Source: Deltaproteobacteria bacterium (GTDB taxonomy: Bacteria; Desulfobacterota; DSM-4660; Desulfatiglandales; HGW-15). Taken from it: DNA of 30,245 nt. The stretch's first letter is position 1, and the number at the start of each line of letters is the position of its first letter. A model generated the notes under the pieces. That model was not told the DNA's origin. It did not search any database and saw only the letters and a program-made list of their open reading frames with translations. Both the position numbers and the translations under genes were made by a program. Location of the stretch: positions 2,163,918-2,194,162 of the forward strand of contig CP070840.1 of the NCBI GenBank assembly GCA_020342025.1. Direction: 5' to 3'. Below are positions 1-7,409 of the stretch, piece after piece.

Positions 1-1518
1 GCTTTAAAGGACTCAGAGCTTCTCTACGAGAGAGGGATATATCCCCAATCGACCTATATCTTCAAGCACGCGCTCATCCAAGATGCGACTTACCAGTCAT
101 TGCTGAAGAGCACTCTTCAGAAACACCATCGGAAGATTGCACAGGTGCTTGAGAAATATTTTGCCGATACGATGGGAACGCAGCCGGAGCTTCTTGCACA
201 TCACTATACAGAGGCGGGTCTCAACGAGCATGCCGTTGGCTATTGGCACCAGGCAGGCAAGCGCGCCACCCAGCGCTCGGCGCTTGTGGAGGCGATCAAC
301 CTCCTCACCAAGGGGTTGGGGGTGCTCATGACCCTGCCGGATACCCTTGAGCGCGCCCGCCAAGAGTTGGACATGCAGACCACTCTCGGTCCCGCGTTGA
401 TGGCGGTCAAGGGCTTTGCGTCTTTGGACACGGAACGGGCCTACGCCCGTGCCCGGGAACTCTGTCAGGAGGTGGGAGAAACCCCACAGCTTTTTCCGGT
501 ACTGCACGGGCTGTGGAGATTTTATATGGTTCGGGCGGAGTTCCAGGCGATGCGTGAGCTGGCGGAGCAGCTTTTTGGCATGGCCCAGCGGGTACAAGAT
601 CCTGCGCTCCTCCTGGAGGCTCACCGGGTGATGGGGCAGACCATGTTCTGGCTTGGAGAGATGGCCCCAGCTCGAGCGCACTCGGAGCAGGGGATGGCCC
701 TCTATGATCCCCAGCAGCACCGTTCCCATGCCTTTGTATATGGACAGGACCCCAGCGTAATATGCCGAGGCTTTGCGGCCTGGACCATATGGTTGTTTGG
801 CTACCCAGACCAGTCCCTGCAGAGCATCCACGAAGCGATGACACTCGCTCAGGAGCTTGCGCACCCTTTCAGCTTGGCTATTGCTCTGCTCATGACGGCT
901 GTAGTCCATCAGTTCCGCCGAGAAGCGCAGGCGGTCCAGGAGCGGGCCGAGGCATTGATAGCATTATCAAGCGAGCAGGGTTTTCCGTACTGGTTGGTCC
1001 AGGGAACGATTTTGCGAGGCTGGGCGCTGACCGCGCAGGGAGAGGGAGCAGAGGGGATCGCCCAGATACATCAGGGTCTTGTCGCCCGCCGGGCCGCGGG
1101 GGTAGAATTACATCGACCCTATTTTCTCGCCTTGCTGGCTGAGGGGGATGGGAAGGTAGGGCAGACAGAGGAAGGGCTTACTGTACTCAATGAAGCATTG
1201 GCAACCGTGAGCAACACTGAGGAGCGCAATTGGGAGGCAGAGCTGCAGAGGCTCAAGGGAGAACTCTTGCTGATGCAGCGAGGGCGAAAGGTGGGGGAAG
1301 CGGAGGAATGTTTTCGGCAAGCTCTCGATATTGCCCGTCGTCAGCAGGCAAAGTCGCTGGAGCTGCGGGCCGCGATGAGCCTGAGTCGGCTGTGGCAACA
1401 ACAGAGAAAGCAGGAAGAGGCCCACCAGCTACTTGCAGAGATCTACGGCTGGTTCACCGAGGGATTCGACACCGCGGACCTCAAAGAGGCCAAGGTCTTG
1501 TTGGAGGAACTGGCATGA
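1..1518 (+). CDS. AAA-ATPase/TPR signalling protein, C-terminal part (5' end outside window)
   Basis: The frame is open from the first base, so the protein begins upstream; 505 codons are visible. The first residues include YIFKHALIQDATYQSLL, typical of the end of the ATPase module in large proteins that carry a class III adenylate/guanylate cyclase or kinase domain, then an AAA/STAND ATPase, then TPR-like helical repeats. The remainder is helical with TPR-style Ala/Leu/Tyr spacing and family motifs such as QPELLAHHYTEAG, YDPQQHR and the near-terminal IYGWFTEGFDT. The C-terminus looks complete. The family is thought to act as a cytoplasmic signal-controlled switch, but the output domain is not in the window, so cyclase activity is not shown. 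A hairpin about 100 bases after the stop probably ends the transcript. Confidence 0.85.
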   Translation, partial: ALKDSELLYERGIYPQSTYIFKHALIQDATYQSLLKSTLQKHHRKIAQVLEKYFADTMGTQPELLAHHYTEAGLNEHAVGYWHQAGKRATQRSALVEAINLLTKGLGVLMTLPDTLERARQELDMQTTLGPALMAVKGFASLDTERAYARARELCQEVGETPQLFPVLHGLWRFYMVRAEFQAMRELAEQLFGMAQRVQDPALLLEAHRVMGQTMFWLGEMAPARAHSEQGMALYDPQQHRSHAFVYGQDPSVICRGFAAWTIWLFGYPDQSLQSIHEAMTLAQELAHPFSLAIALLMTAVVHQFRREAQAVQERAEALIALSSEQGFPYWLVQGTILRGWALTAQGEGAEGIAQIHQGLVARRAAGVELHRPYFLALLAEGDGKVGQTEEGLTVLNEALATVSNTEERNWEAELQRLKGELLLMQRGRKVGEAEECFRQALDIARRQQAKSLELRAAMSLSRLWQQQRKQEEAHQLLAEIYGWFTEGFDTADLKEAKVLLEELA

Positions 1519-1618
1519 AGGATGAGAACAGAGCGCTGGTAGAACCATTATTGAGGAAGGCAAGGTCAGAGGGACGTTGGCCGAACTGTCCAGGGATAAG
1601 TGAATCAAGATAAGGCAG

Positions 1619-1643
1619 AGGCAGGGACTTTATAGCCCTGCCT
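1619..1643 (+). terminator. Hairpin terminator after the ATPase/TPR gene
   Basis: AGGCAGGG and CCCTGCCT form a perfect 8-bp stem around a 9-base loop (ACTTTATAG). It is followed by TCTTCATCT, which is pyrimidine-rich but lacks a full U run. It lies about 100 bases after the only upstream gene, in the right orientation. It is either a weak intrinsic terminator or an mRNA 3'-end stabiliser. Confidence 0.5.
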
Positions 1644-1887
1644 TCTTCATCTCAAAACCTCAATATCTTGTATGCGGCTCTTTTGGCCTACCAGCGATTT
1701 CTGCTATAAATATGCACTCCAGAACGCCCCGAAAAATTCCAGATTCGCGTTTCTAATCTTCTCTCTAAATTCTTCCTTACAGCATTTCGTGGGGAAAGGA
1801 GGGAGGGTCATGGGTGAATCAGTTGATATTTTACTGTTTAATTGATTAAGGCCGTTCCCCCTTTTCCCTAGCACCCGCCTTCGCCAC

Positions 1888-1925
1888 CCGGGCTTCGCCC
1901 CGGCGACGCGCTTCGGCGCTTTTTT
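1888..1925 (+). terminator. Two adjacent TTCG-loop hairpins followed by six Ts
   Basis: CCGGG/CCCGG closes around CTTCGC (1888-1903). GCGC-TTCG-GCGC follows at 1908-1919, with six Ts at 1920-1925. The second stem is only 4 bp but has the very stable UUCG tetraloop and a U tract. The rest of the 1644-1977 gap shows no convincing gene. The site lies about 50 bases before the cobalamin adenosyltransferase start, so it could end upstream transcription or act as a leader structure. I saw no cobalamin riboswitch box nearby. Confidence 0.35.
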
Positions 1926-1977
1926 GATTGTATGTCCCCAGTAAATAATATAGCTTTAGTGTGGAGGCTCAATCGGC

Positions 1978-3024
1978 ATGGACGTCTGTCGGATGTTGGA
2001 AAAAGGACTCATTCAGGTCTACACCAGTGAAACTGATCAGATGAATTTTGCCCCACTAGGGCTGAGCCTCAGGGCAGCGGGACACGGCTTTCGAACCCTG
2101 ATCACCAATTTCACCTCTGATGAACTGTTGGAGGGGCTCAGCTTCGCTTCCCAATTTCTTCAACACAGTTTGGTCGTTGAACATCTCGGAACGAAACAGA
2201 CATTATCTCCTGGAGACGATGCCAACAACACCCCTCTCGAAACCGAGGTTTTCAAAAGGACTTTAGAGGCGATTTTCAGTGGAGACTTCCATCTCGTCGT
2301 TTTGAATGGTATTCACAGGGCTCTGGAGCAAGGGCTACTTTCCACCCAGGACATCCTCAAATTAATGAGGCAAAAACCAGGAGACCTGGAATTGGTCCTT
2401 TCAGGGAAAGGGCTGAGCGAGCAGATCATAGAAAGAGCTGATCTGGTCACAGAAATGGTGGTGACCAAGGGACCGAAACGTGCGGAAGAAACTCGTCAGA
2501 GAGACAATGGAACAGTCGATGTGATAACCGGCCCGGGCAAAGGTAAGACCACCTATTGTCTCGGCAAGGCGATGCTCATGTCTTCTATGGGAATTCCTTC
2601 TGTAATCTTTCAGACGATAAAATCCCCAAAGCTATACGGCGAGGTCAGAGCCATAAAGAGACTGCCTTTCTTGGAAATCAAGAGCATGGGAAAGGGCTTT
2701 TTGCACAAACACAGCGCCGGCCTGGAGAAAAAACATATAGATGCTGCGAAGGCGGCCTGGGCACTCCTGCTGAAAAAAATCTTTTCCCTAGAGTACAAGC
2801 TTGTGGTGTTGGATGAAATCAATGTGGCCACACATTATGGATTGATCAATTTTCATCGGGTTCGAGAGATGCTGTTCATGAAACCAGACAATCTTCAGCT
2901 GCTTTTAAGCGGGCGCCATGCCCACCCTGAGGTCACAGAGGCGGCCACAAATGTCATAGAAATGCGAGAGATTAAACATCCTTTCAGGAAAGGAATCAAG
3001 GCAAGAAAGGGCATAGAATTCTAA
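1978..3024 (+). CDS. Tandem-domain cobalamin (corrinoid) adenosyltransferase, N-terminal domain degenerate
   Basis: CobO/BtuR-family enzymes transfer the adenosyl group of ATP to Co(I) corrinoids in adenosylcobalamin synthesis or salvage. The usual protein is about 180-200 residues; this one has 348 and contains the fold twice. The C-terminal copy (about 178-348) has Walker A GPGKGKTT (185-192), VVLDE (276-280), the LLLSGRHAHPE segment and the family ending KHPFRKGIKARKGIEF. The N-terminal copy (about 10-165) keeps the scaffold (GLSLRAAGHG, LVLSGKG, ADLVTEM). It has SETDQMNF where the P-loop should be and VVLNG in place of the acidic Walker B. It is therefore probably a non-catalytic partner domain. 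The ATG has GGAGG ten bases upstream. No cobalamin gene adjoins it. Confidence 0.85.
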   Translation: MDVCRMLEKGLIQVYTSETDQMNFAPLGLSLRAAGHGFRTLITNFTSDELLEGLSFASQFLQHSLVVEHLGTKQTLSPGDDANNTPLETEVFKRTLEAIFSGDFHLVVLNGIHRALEQGLLSTQDILKLMRQKPGDLELVLSGKGLSEQIIERADLVTEMVVTKGPKRAEETRQRDNGTVDVITGPGKGKTTYCLGKAMLMSSMGIPSVIFQTIKSPKLYGEVRAIKRLPFLEIKSMGKGFLHKHSAGLEKKHIDAAKAAWALLLKKIFSLEYKLVVLDEINVATHYGLINFHRVREMLFMKPDNLQLLLSGRHAHPEVTEAATNVIEMREIKHPFRKGIKARKGIEF

Positions 3025-3105
3025 CCGTGCCCTCTAACTGGTAGCGAGGCATACTTGCGCTTCCTAAAGTCACTAGACTGGAACTTTGAATGGCGTGGCT
3101 ACGAG

Positions 3106-3188
3106 AAATTTCAAATGACAAAATCCAAATGTCAAATCCAATCCAAATGCCCAATGCCAATTCCTTTGAGCTTTGAACTTTGAAATTT
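3106..3188. repeat. 83-bp inverted-repeat element with CAAATG-rich core
   Basis: AAATTTCAAA (3106-3115) and TTTGAAATTT (3179-3188) are perfect 10-bp terminal inverted repeats. The core is built from degenerate CCAAATG/CAAATGTC units. It lies in the 3025-3279 gap between the convergent adenosyltransferase and mlaA genes; I see no gene in that gap. The layout suggests a small non-coding dispersed repeat, MITE-like or REP-like, with no transposase. I recognise the general style but not a named family. Confidence 0.5.
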
Positions 3189-3279
3189 GGGATTCCGACC
3201 CATTTAAAGAACGAGGCCGCCGCCCCACAAAGATCCTCCCACAAGAATAGATTAGACACTCGCCTTCCTGATCGGAGGT

Positions 3280-4164
3280 CTATTCCCTGATCTTATTTAG
3301 ACGGAACTGATAATAGGCGTCTCTCATGGCCACATAAGGATCAAGTGCGGCCCTTTTCAGATCCTCGTATTCTCCAATGGTGAGTGAGGTGCTGTTGACG
3401 ATATCATAGGCCCTTATTGGCACGTTGTACTTGAACTCAACGACATAGTTCAACGGTTGCGTGTAGATGTCTCCGATTATCCCGACTGTGTCGGTCAGGC
3501 TGGATGACCCAATGAGTGGCCAGTCGATATAGAACCCCGGCCCTAATCCGTAGAATCCAAGGGTCTGTCCGAAATCTTCATCCTGTTCTTCAATACCCAT
3601 CTTCTCCCCAGCCACATCAATAAAACCCACCAAACCAGCCGTGGTGTTAACCATGAAACGCGTGGCCTCTCTGCCCGCCCCTTCGAATTTTCCCTGGAGC
3701 ACACAATTCACAAAGCGGATCGGAAAGCCCAAATTGTCAAAAAAGTTCCTCACGCCGATCCGTATAGATTGACGAAAGATGGAACGGTATCCCCGCGCAA
3801 CAGGTTTAAGAAGCCAGAAATAGAGCTTGTCGTTAAAATAGAAGAAGGCCCGATTGATGGGCTCAAGGGGGTCAGCGATGGTCTTCAAAGGGAGAACTTT
3901 ACCCTTATCATCCTCATCTGCAAAAGGGTCCTTTGGGTCCTCGTCTGAGTCTTCTGAGTCGGAAGGCCCCTGAGTGGGTCTTGTTGCCTGGGCCATGAAG
4001 AGGTTTTGGGGGACCCTGTCATAGCGATCAAACTGTTCCGTCGGCTCACCTGGAGTGATGGCCTGGAGGGCAAGTTGGTCTTCAACGGATTGGCAAAAAG
4101 AGAGATTGGGGGTCAGGATGAACCAGAGCGTGGAAAATATAAATATCCCGCAAATCTTTCTCAT
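3280..4164 (-). CDS. mlaA: MlaA/VacJ-family outer-membrane lipid asymmetry protein
   Basis: MlaA sits in the inner leaflet of the outer membrane, removes mislocalised phospholipids and passes them to periplasmic MlaC. The 294-residue protein has a signal peptide (about 1-25), an acidic low-complexity linker (about 60-95) and then the MlaA core: DPLEPINRAFFYFND, YRSIFRQSIRIGVRNFFDN, the ATRFMVNTTAGLVGFID segment and GFYGLGPGFYIDWPLIG. The Cys after the hydrophobic stretch (LSFC-Q) could be the lipidation site, but Phe just before it is atypical for a lipobox. It is the last gene of mlaEFDCA and starts 53 bases after mlaC. E. coli keeps mlaA elsewhere; having it in the operon supports one shared pathway. 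Confidence 0.93.
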   Translation of the reverse strand: MRKICGIFIFSTLWFILTPNLSFCQSVEDQLALQAITPGEPTEQFDRYDRVPQNLFMAQATRPTQGPSDSEDSDEDPKDPFADEDDKGKVLPLKTIADPLEPINRAFFYFNDKLYFWLLKPVARGYRSIFRQSIRIGVRNFFDNLGFPIRFVNCVLQGKFEGAGREATRFMVNTTAGLVGFIDVAGEKMGIEEQDEDFGQTLGFYGLGPGFYIDWPLIGSSSLTDTVGIIGDIYTQPLNYVVEFKYNVPIRAYDIVNSTSLTIGEYEDLKRAALDPYVAMRDAYYQFRLNKIRE

Positions 4165-4217
4165 GGGAGGGCAGCTCCTTTCTCTGAAAAGCGCACACCT
4201 TCAATCTTTACACTCTC

Positions 4218-4817
4218 CTATTCCTCGGCCACTTTCTCCTTCAGTCTCTTTACCAGTTCTTCGTATGATGACTGCTTGATTATTTCATTGAACTGCACCC
4301 GATAGCTTTTGATTAGACTGACACCCACTATGGTGACATCGTAGACGTACCAGCCGGCCCCCTTATATTGAAGGCGATAGTCAACATCGATCTCTCGCTT
4401 ATCATTGGTCACCACTTTCGCCTTGACGAGCCCATACTTCCCTTTGATGCGTTCCCCCACATAAAGGACCTTTTCTCCGGAATAATCCTCCACCTTGTCC
4501 ATGTAGGTACGCTCCACCAATTTTCCAAACAGAGGGACGAACTCTCTCTTTTCCTCCTCTGTCCTATTTTTCCAATGTTGCGCCAGGGCTCGTCGAGAGA
4601 ACTCCTCCCAATCAAAGCGTTCATCCACGGCTTGACGAATCAATTTTCTCTTATCCTTGGCCTTTTCTGGGGCCTTCATGGTGGGATCACTAAGAATGGA
4701 GATAATTCTGTCCGTAGTCCCTTTGATCTCCTCCATAGGCCCGTCGGCCTGTGCCCGGGCGGCGATGGTGAATATCAGAAAGAAACCAGAAATGACATGC
4801 AAGAGACTTTTAGGCAT
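4218..4817 (-). CDS. mlaC: MlaC-family periplasmic phospholipid-binding protein
   Basis: MlaC carries phospholipid across the periplasm between MlaA and the inner-membrane MlaFEBD complex. The chosen ATG gives 199 residues, with GGGAGGG about eight bases upstream and a signal peptide beginning MPKSLLHVISGFFLIF and ending near ARAQA. The longer frame up to 4862 overlaps the end of mlaD and would bury the signal peptide, so I rejected it. The mature part has the family pattern: helical FDWEEFSRRALAQHW, REFVPLFGKLVERTYMDKV, then a beta-rich half with VDYRLQYKGAGWYVYDVTI and VSLIKSYRVQFNEII. It starts 25 bases after mlaD, consistent with co-transcription. Confidence 0.93.
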   Translation of the reverse strand: MPKSLLHVISGFFLIFTIAARAQADGPMEEIKGTTDRIISILSDPTMKAPEKAKDKRKLIRQAVDERFDWEEFSRRALAQHWKNRTEEEKREFVPLFGKLVERTYMDKVEDYSGEKVLYVGERIKGKYGLVKAKVVTNDKREIDVDYRLQYKGAGWYVYDVTIVGVSLIKSYRVQFNEIIKQSSYEELVKRLKEKVAEE

Positions 4818-4842
4818 TATGAATCCCTCCCTATACGCGTGT

Positions 4843-5283
4843 CTAAATCTTCCCAAAGACATAACTTGAGATCAACTGTTCTATGTCGACGGCAGGCTCC
4901 GTTTCGAGGATGGCACCGCCAGGCGGAATGATCTGTTCAGAACCCCCTGGAGATATCTGTATATACTTTTCTCCAATCAGGCCTTTGGTTTTGACAGAGG
5001 CTATGGCATCTTCCTGGATCTCCAATCCCTTTTTTAGGTTAAGGGCAACCTTTGCCTCATAATCCTCAATTGTAATGGCTTTGACGCGTCCCACCTCCAC
5101 ACCGGCGATCACCACGGATGCCCCCTCTTTCAATCCCCCAGTATTGGAAAAAATGGCATAGATCTCATATCCGTCTCCCCCAAGTACCTCCATCTTTGCC
5201 AGCTTTATGGAAAGGTATCCAAGGCAAAGAATGCCGGCGAGGACAAATAATCCCACTGCCAATTCAAGGTCAAATTTCCTCAT
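4843..5283 (-). CDS. mlaD: MlaD-family MCE-domain protein
   Basis: MlaD is the membrane-anchored MCE subunit that forms the hexameric ring over the MlaE permease and exchanges lipid with MlaC. The 146-residue protein has one N-terminal transmembrane helix (about 8-27) followed by a single MCE domain: FSNTGGLKEGASVVIAGVEV, then GRVKAI, SVKTKGLIGEKYIQISPGG and a C-terminal acidic/hydrophobic tail. Its length fits the family. AGGAGG lies six bases before the ATG. Two hairpins sit immediately upstream of the ribosome binding site, and a 251-base spacer separates it from mlaF, so expression could be adjusted relative to mlaEF. Confidence 0.94.
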   Translation of the reverse strand: MRKFDLELAVGLFVLAGILCLGYLSIKLAKMEVLGGDGYEIYAIFSNTGGLKEGASVVIAGVEVGRVKAITIEDYEAKVALNLKKGLEIQEDAIASVKTKGLIGEKYIQISPGGSEQIIPPGGAILETEPAVDIEQLISSYVFGKI

Positions 5284-5299
5284 TTCTTACCTCCTAGCC

Positions 5300-5340
5300 A
5301 TAAAATCGCTCCGCGATTTTATACAACGCGGCTTTGCCGC
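5300..5340. repeat. Two tandem perfect hairpins just upstream of mlaD
   Basis: ATAAAATCGC/GCGATTTTAT (5300-5309 and 5313-5322) is a perfect 10-bp stem with a 3-base loop. GCGGC/GCCGC (5328-5332 and 5336-5340) is a 5-bp stem with a TTT loop. On the mlaD mRNA both lie between mlaF and mlaD, with the longer stem ending about eight bases before the AGGAGG. There is no U run after either on the minus strand, so intrinsic termination is unlikely. A processing, stability or translation-control role is inference. Confidence 0.6.
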
Positions 5341-5425
5341 TAAAAACCTATAACATCACCTTCCACTTCTCTGCACTTCCCCTTCCTGAAATCGAGAACG
5401 TGGCGTAACGAATTTCATTTATTTA

Positions 5426-5467
5426 ACTTTAGGTACCTTAGTTCACTTTAGCGCACTTTAGGCACTT
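5426..5467. repeat. CACTTTAG-type short tandem array, copy 1
   Basis: Degenerate units built on CACTTTAG run across the mlaF-mlaD spacer: TACCTTAGTT, CACTTTAGCG, CACTTTAGG, CACTT. Unit length is 9-10 bases. The same array type recurs at about 9171, 14705 and 27595, always reading CACTTTAG on the plus strand. Confidence 0.65.
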
Positions 5468-5534
5468 GTGTCAGCATCAATCCCAGTGAACACTGGCAAC
5501 TTGCAACGGATTGGTGATCATAGAGAAGATCAAC

Positions 5535-6281
5535 TTACCGGTATGATATGGGTCCCTCAATCTCCCCCTTTATGAATTGCTGAACAACCGGGTCTTCTGA
5601 AGAGACTATCTCTTCAGGCTTTCCCTGAGCCAAAATAACGCCTTCGTGCAGCATAGCCACCCTGTCGACGATCTTAAACACCTTTTCCAATTCATGGGTG
5701 ACAACGATGCCGGTGAACTTAAACCGCCGGTGAAGGTTATCAATCAAATTCAGGATGGCATGACCGATTATAGGGTCCAGTCCCGTAGTGGGTTCGTCAA
5801 AGAGCATGATCTCAGGCGCCCATACCAACTCCCGGGCGAGAGCTGCACGCTTTTTCATTCCGCCGCTTATCTGGGAGGGATATTTCTCCTCCGCTCCGGA
5901 GAGACCAACCTGATTTAATTCTGCCATGACCTTTCCCCTGATCTCCTCCTCTTCAAGCCTGGTCTTCTCCCTCAGTGGGAAGGCCACATTGTCGAAAACA
6001 GTCATGGAGTCAAAGAGGGCGCCGCCCTGAAAAAGGAACCCCAGGCGGCTTCTCAATTGGGCGAGAGCTTTACCCTTGAGAGTGGCCACGTCTTTGCCGT
6101 CAACCAATATGCGCCCTTTGTCCGGTTTCATCAACCCGGCCACATGCTTTAGCAAAACGCTCTTCCCAAAGCCACTCCTTCCAATGAGGGCAATAACCTC
6201 TCCGTTTTCTATGTGCAGAGAGATACCTTTAAGGACCTGGAAACCGTCAAAGGACTTATGGACGTTATCAATCTCGATCAT
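5535..6281 (-). CDS. mlaF: MlaF-family ABC transporter ATPase
   Basis: MlaF is the cytoplasmic ATPase that drives phospholipid transport through MlaE/MlaD. The protein has Walker A GRSGFGKS, Q-loop region FLFQGGALFDSMTVFDN, signature SQISGGMKKRAALAREL, Walker B IMLFDEPTTGLDP and the switch His in VVTHEL. Length fits the family. I chose the ATG that gives the family-typical MIEIDNVHKSF start, with GGAG 12 bases upstream; a GTG at 6302 adds seven residues and is possible. It starts 78 bases after mlaE. No mlaB (STAS subunit) gene is present in the cluster, which is common outside the enterics. Confidence 0.94.
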   Translation of the reverse strand: MIEIDNVHKSFDGFQVLKGISLHIENGEVIALIGRSGFGKSVLLKHVAGLMKPDKGRILVDGKDVATLKGKALAQLRSRLGFLFQGGALFDSMTVFDNVAFPLREKTRLEEEEIRGKVMAELNQVGLSGAEEKYPSQISGGMKKRAALARELVWAPEIMLFDEPTTGLDPIIGHAILNLIDNLHRRFKFTGIVVTHELEKVFKIVDRVAMLHEGVILAQGKPEEIVSSEDPVVQQFIKGEIEGPISYR

Positions 6282-6359
6282 GAGTTCTGTTCGCTCCGCC
6301 ACATGACTCTTGCCTATTTAGCCCGACTGCATTCCGCATTTCATGTAAATTCGAGAATC

Positions 6360-7139
6360 TCAGAATAGTATGGAGGTCATAAAATAATCCCACACAAGGA
6401 TAAGCACAGACGTGAGCACCACTGCCTGGGTGGTGGCCTTACTGACGCCTTCAGCGCCAAACCCCGTGTGGATTCCGGTGTAGTATCCCTTATAGCAGGA
6501 AATCCACGCAATAATTATTCCGAAACTGAGCGATTTAAAGATCCCTTCCATGACGTCTTCCATCTCCACGTAGCTGGCCATCTCACCAAAGTAGGTGCCT
6601 GCCCCCACGCCAAGCAGCTTCACGCCCACCCCATCCCCTCCGAAAATCCCCACCACATCAAAACTGGCTGTGAGCAGGGGCAGGGCAATGATGGCCGCCA
6701 GAAGGTTTGGGACCACGAGATAGCGGTAAGGATTAAGGCCCATCATTTTCAAGGCATCGATCTGGTCGCTGATCCGCATGATACCGATTTCGGCCGCGAT
6801 GGCTGATCCTGCCCTACCCGTCACCATCAAACCGGAAATCACCGGACCCATCTCTTTTATGAGTGCGAGTGCCACCATTGGCCCAAGAAAGGCCTCAGAG
6901 CCGACGCGGCTGAGGGTGTAATATCCTTGGAGGCCCAAAACCATGCCGGTGAAAGCCCCGGTGAGAAATATGACAAGACCGGACTGCAATCCGATGAAGT
7001 GAATCTGTTTGATCATGCGGGAGAATTTTAGAGGGGGGATAGCAGAATAGAAAAACGCCTTGAATAGGAACAGGCCCATAAGACCTATCCTGCCTACGAT
7101 AAATAGTGCTGCTGCTCCTAGGCGTCTAATGAATTGCAT
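6360..7139 (-). CDS. mlaE: MlaE-family permease
   Basis: MlaE is the integral inner-membrane subunit of the Mla phospholipid ABC transporter. The 259-residue protein is hydrophobic with about five or six membrane segments. It carries family motifs FTGMVLGLQGYYTL, ALIKEMGPVISGLMVTGRAG, AIAAEIGIMRISDQIDALK and GYYTGIHTGFGAEGVSKATT. It is the first gene of the mlaEFDCA run on the minus strand; a candidate promoter and a 7-bp inverted repeat lie about 70-120 bases upstream. The ribosome binding site (GGAAAGAG) is weak and about ten bases from the ATG. Confidence 0.95.
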   Translation of the reverse strand: MQFIRRLGAAALFIVGRIGLMGLFLFKAFFYSAIPPLKFSRMIKQIHFIGLQSGLVIFLTGAFTGMVLGLQGYYTLSRVGSEAFLGPMVALALIKEMGPVISGLMVTGRAGSAIAAEIGIMRISDQIDALKMMGLNPYRYLVVPNLLAAIIALPLLTASFDVVGIFGGDGVGVKLLGVGAGTYFGEMASYVEMEDVMEGIFKSLSFGIIIAWISCYKGYYTGIHTGFGAEGVSKATTQAVVLTSVLILVWDYFMTSILF

Positions 7140-7207
7140 GAATGAATCGCTCTTTCCATAGGCTTAGTTTGGATCAGTAGCCTTGGAGATACCGCACCTT
7201 GGTTGAT

Positions 7208-7236
7208 TATTTACCATTTTCAACAAACTTTGACAA
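7208..7236 (-). promoter_or_regulatory. Candidate sigma-70 promoter for the mla operon
   Basis: Reading the minus strand, TTGTCA (7231-7236) and TAAATA (7208-7213) are separated by exactly 17 bases, about 70 bases before the mlaE start. The -35 box matches 5 of 6 consensus bases; the -10 box is poorer. The surrounding 7140-7409 stretch is gene-free and very AT-rich at 7257-7330. Confidence 0.35.
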
Positions 7237-7256
7237 GCACAAAATGTTATTGTGCT
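7236..7256. promoter_or_regulatory. Inverted repeat next to the mla promoter (possible operator)
   Basis: AGCACAA and TTGTGCT form a perfect 7-bp inverted repeat with a 7-base spacer (AATGTTA). It touches the first base of the candidate -35 box for mlaE. Half-site spacing of one helical turn or so fits a dimeric regulator, but no regulator can be named. Confidence 0.35.
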
Positions 7257-7409
7257 AAATTTGCTTTTATATGATTAAATTATTTATAATTTATTAAAAA
7301 TATATCCAATTAAAACAAAAAGGCAAAGTTTTACTCATTGTTGAAACTAAACCCATGCGGGGAACTTACACGGCAGGGCTGGATTGAGATGTGGAAAGAG
7401 AGGGCCGAA

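Noticed and set aside
97..909. 270-residue antisense frame under the ATPase/TPR gene
   Set aside because: A shadow of a well-supported coding sequence, with no family motifs.
1515..1613. 32-codon ORF overlapping the ATPase/TPR stop codon (ATGA overlap)
   Set aside because: No ribosome binding site of its own, no recognisable features, and it ends just before a terminator hairpin. Could be coupled translation, but unsupported.
1519..1977. Cobalamin riboswitch before the adenosyltransferase
   Set aside because: No B12-box-like sequence or extended conserved structure found; only short hairpins.
4818..4862. N-terminal extension of MlaC overlapping mlaD
   Set aside because: It would bury the signal peptide; the ATG at 4817 has its own GGGAGGG.
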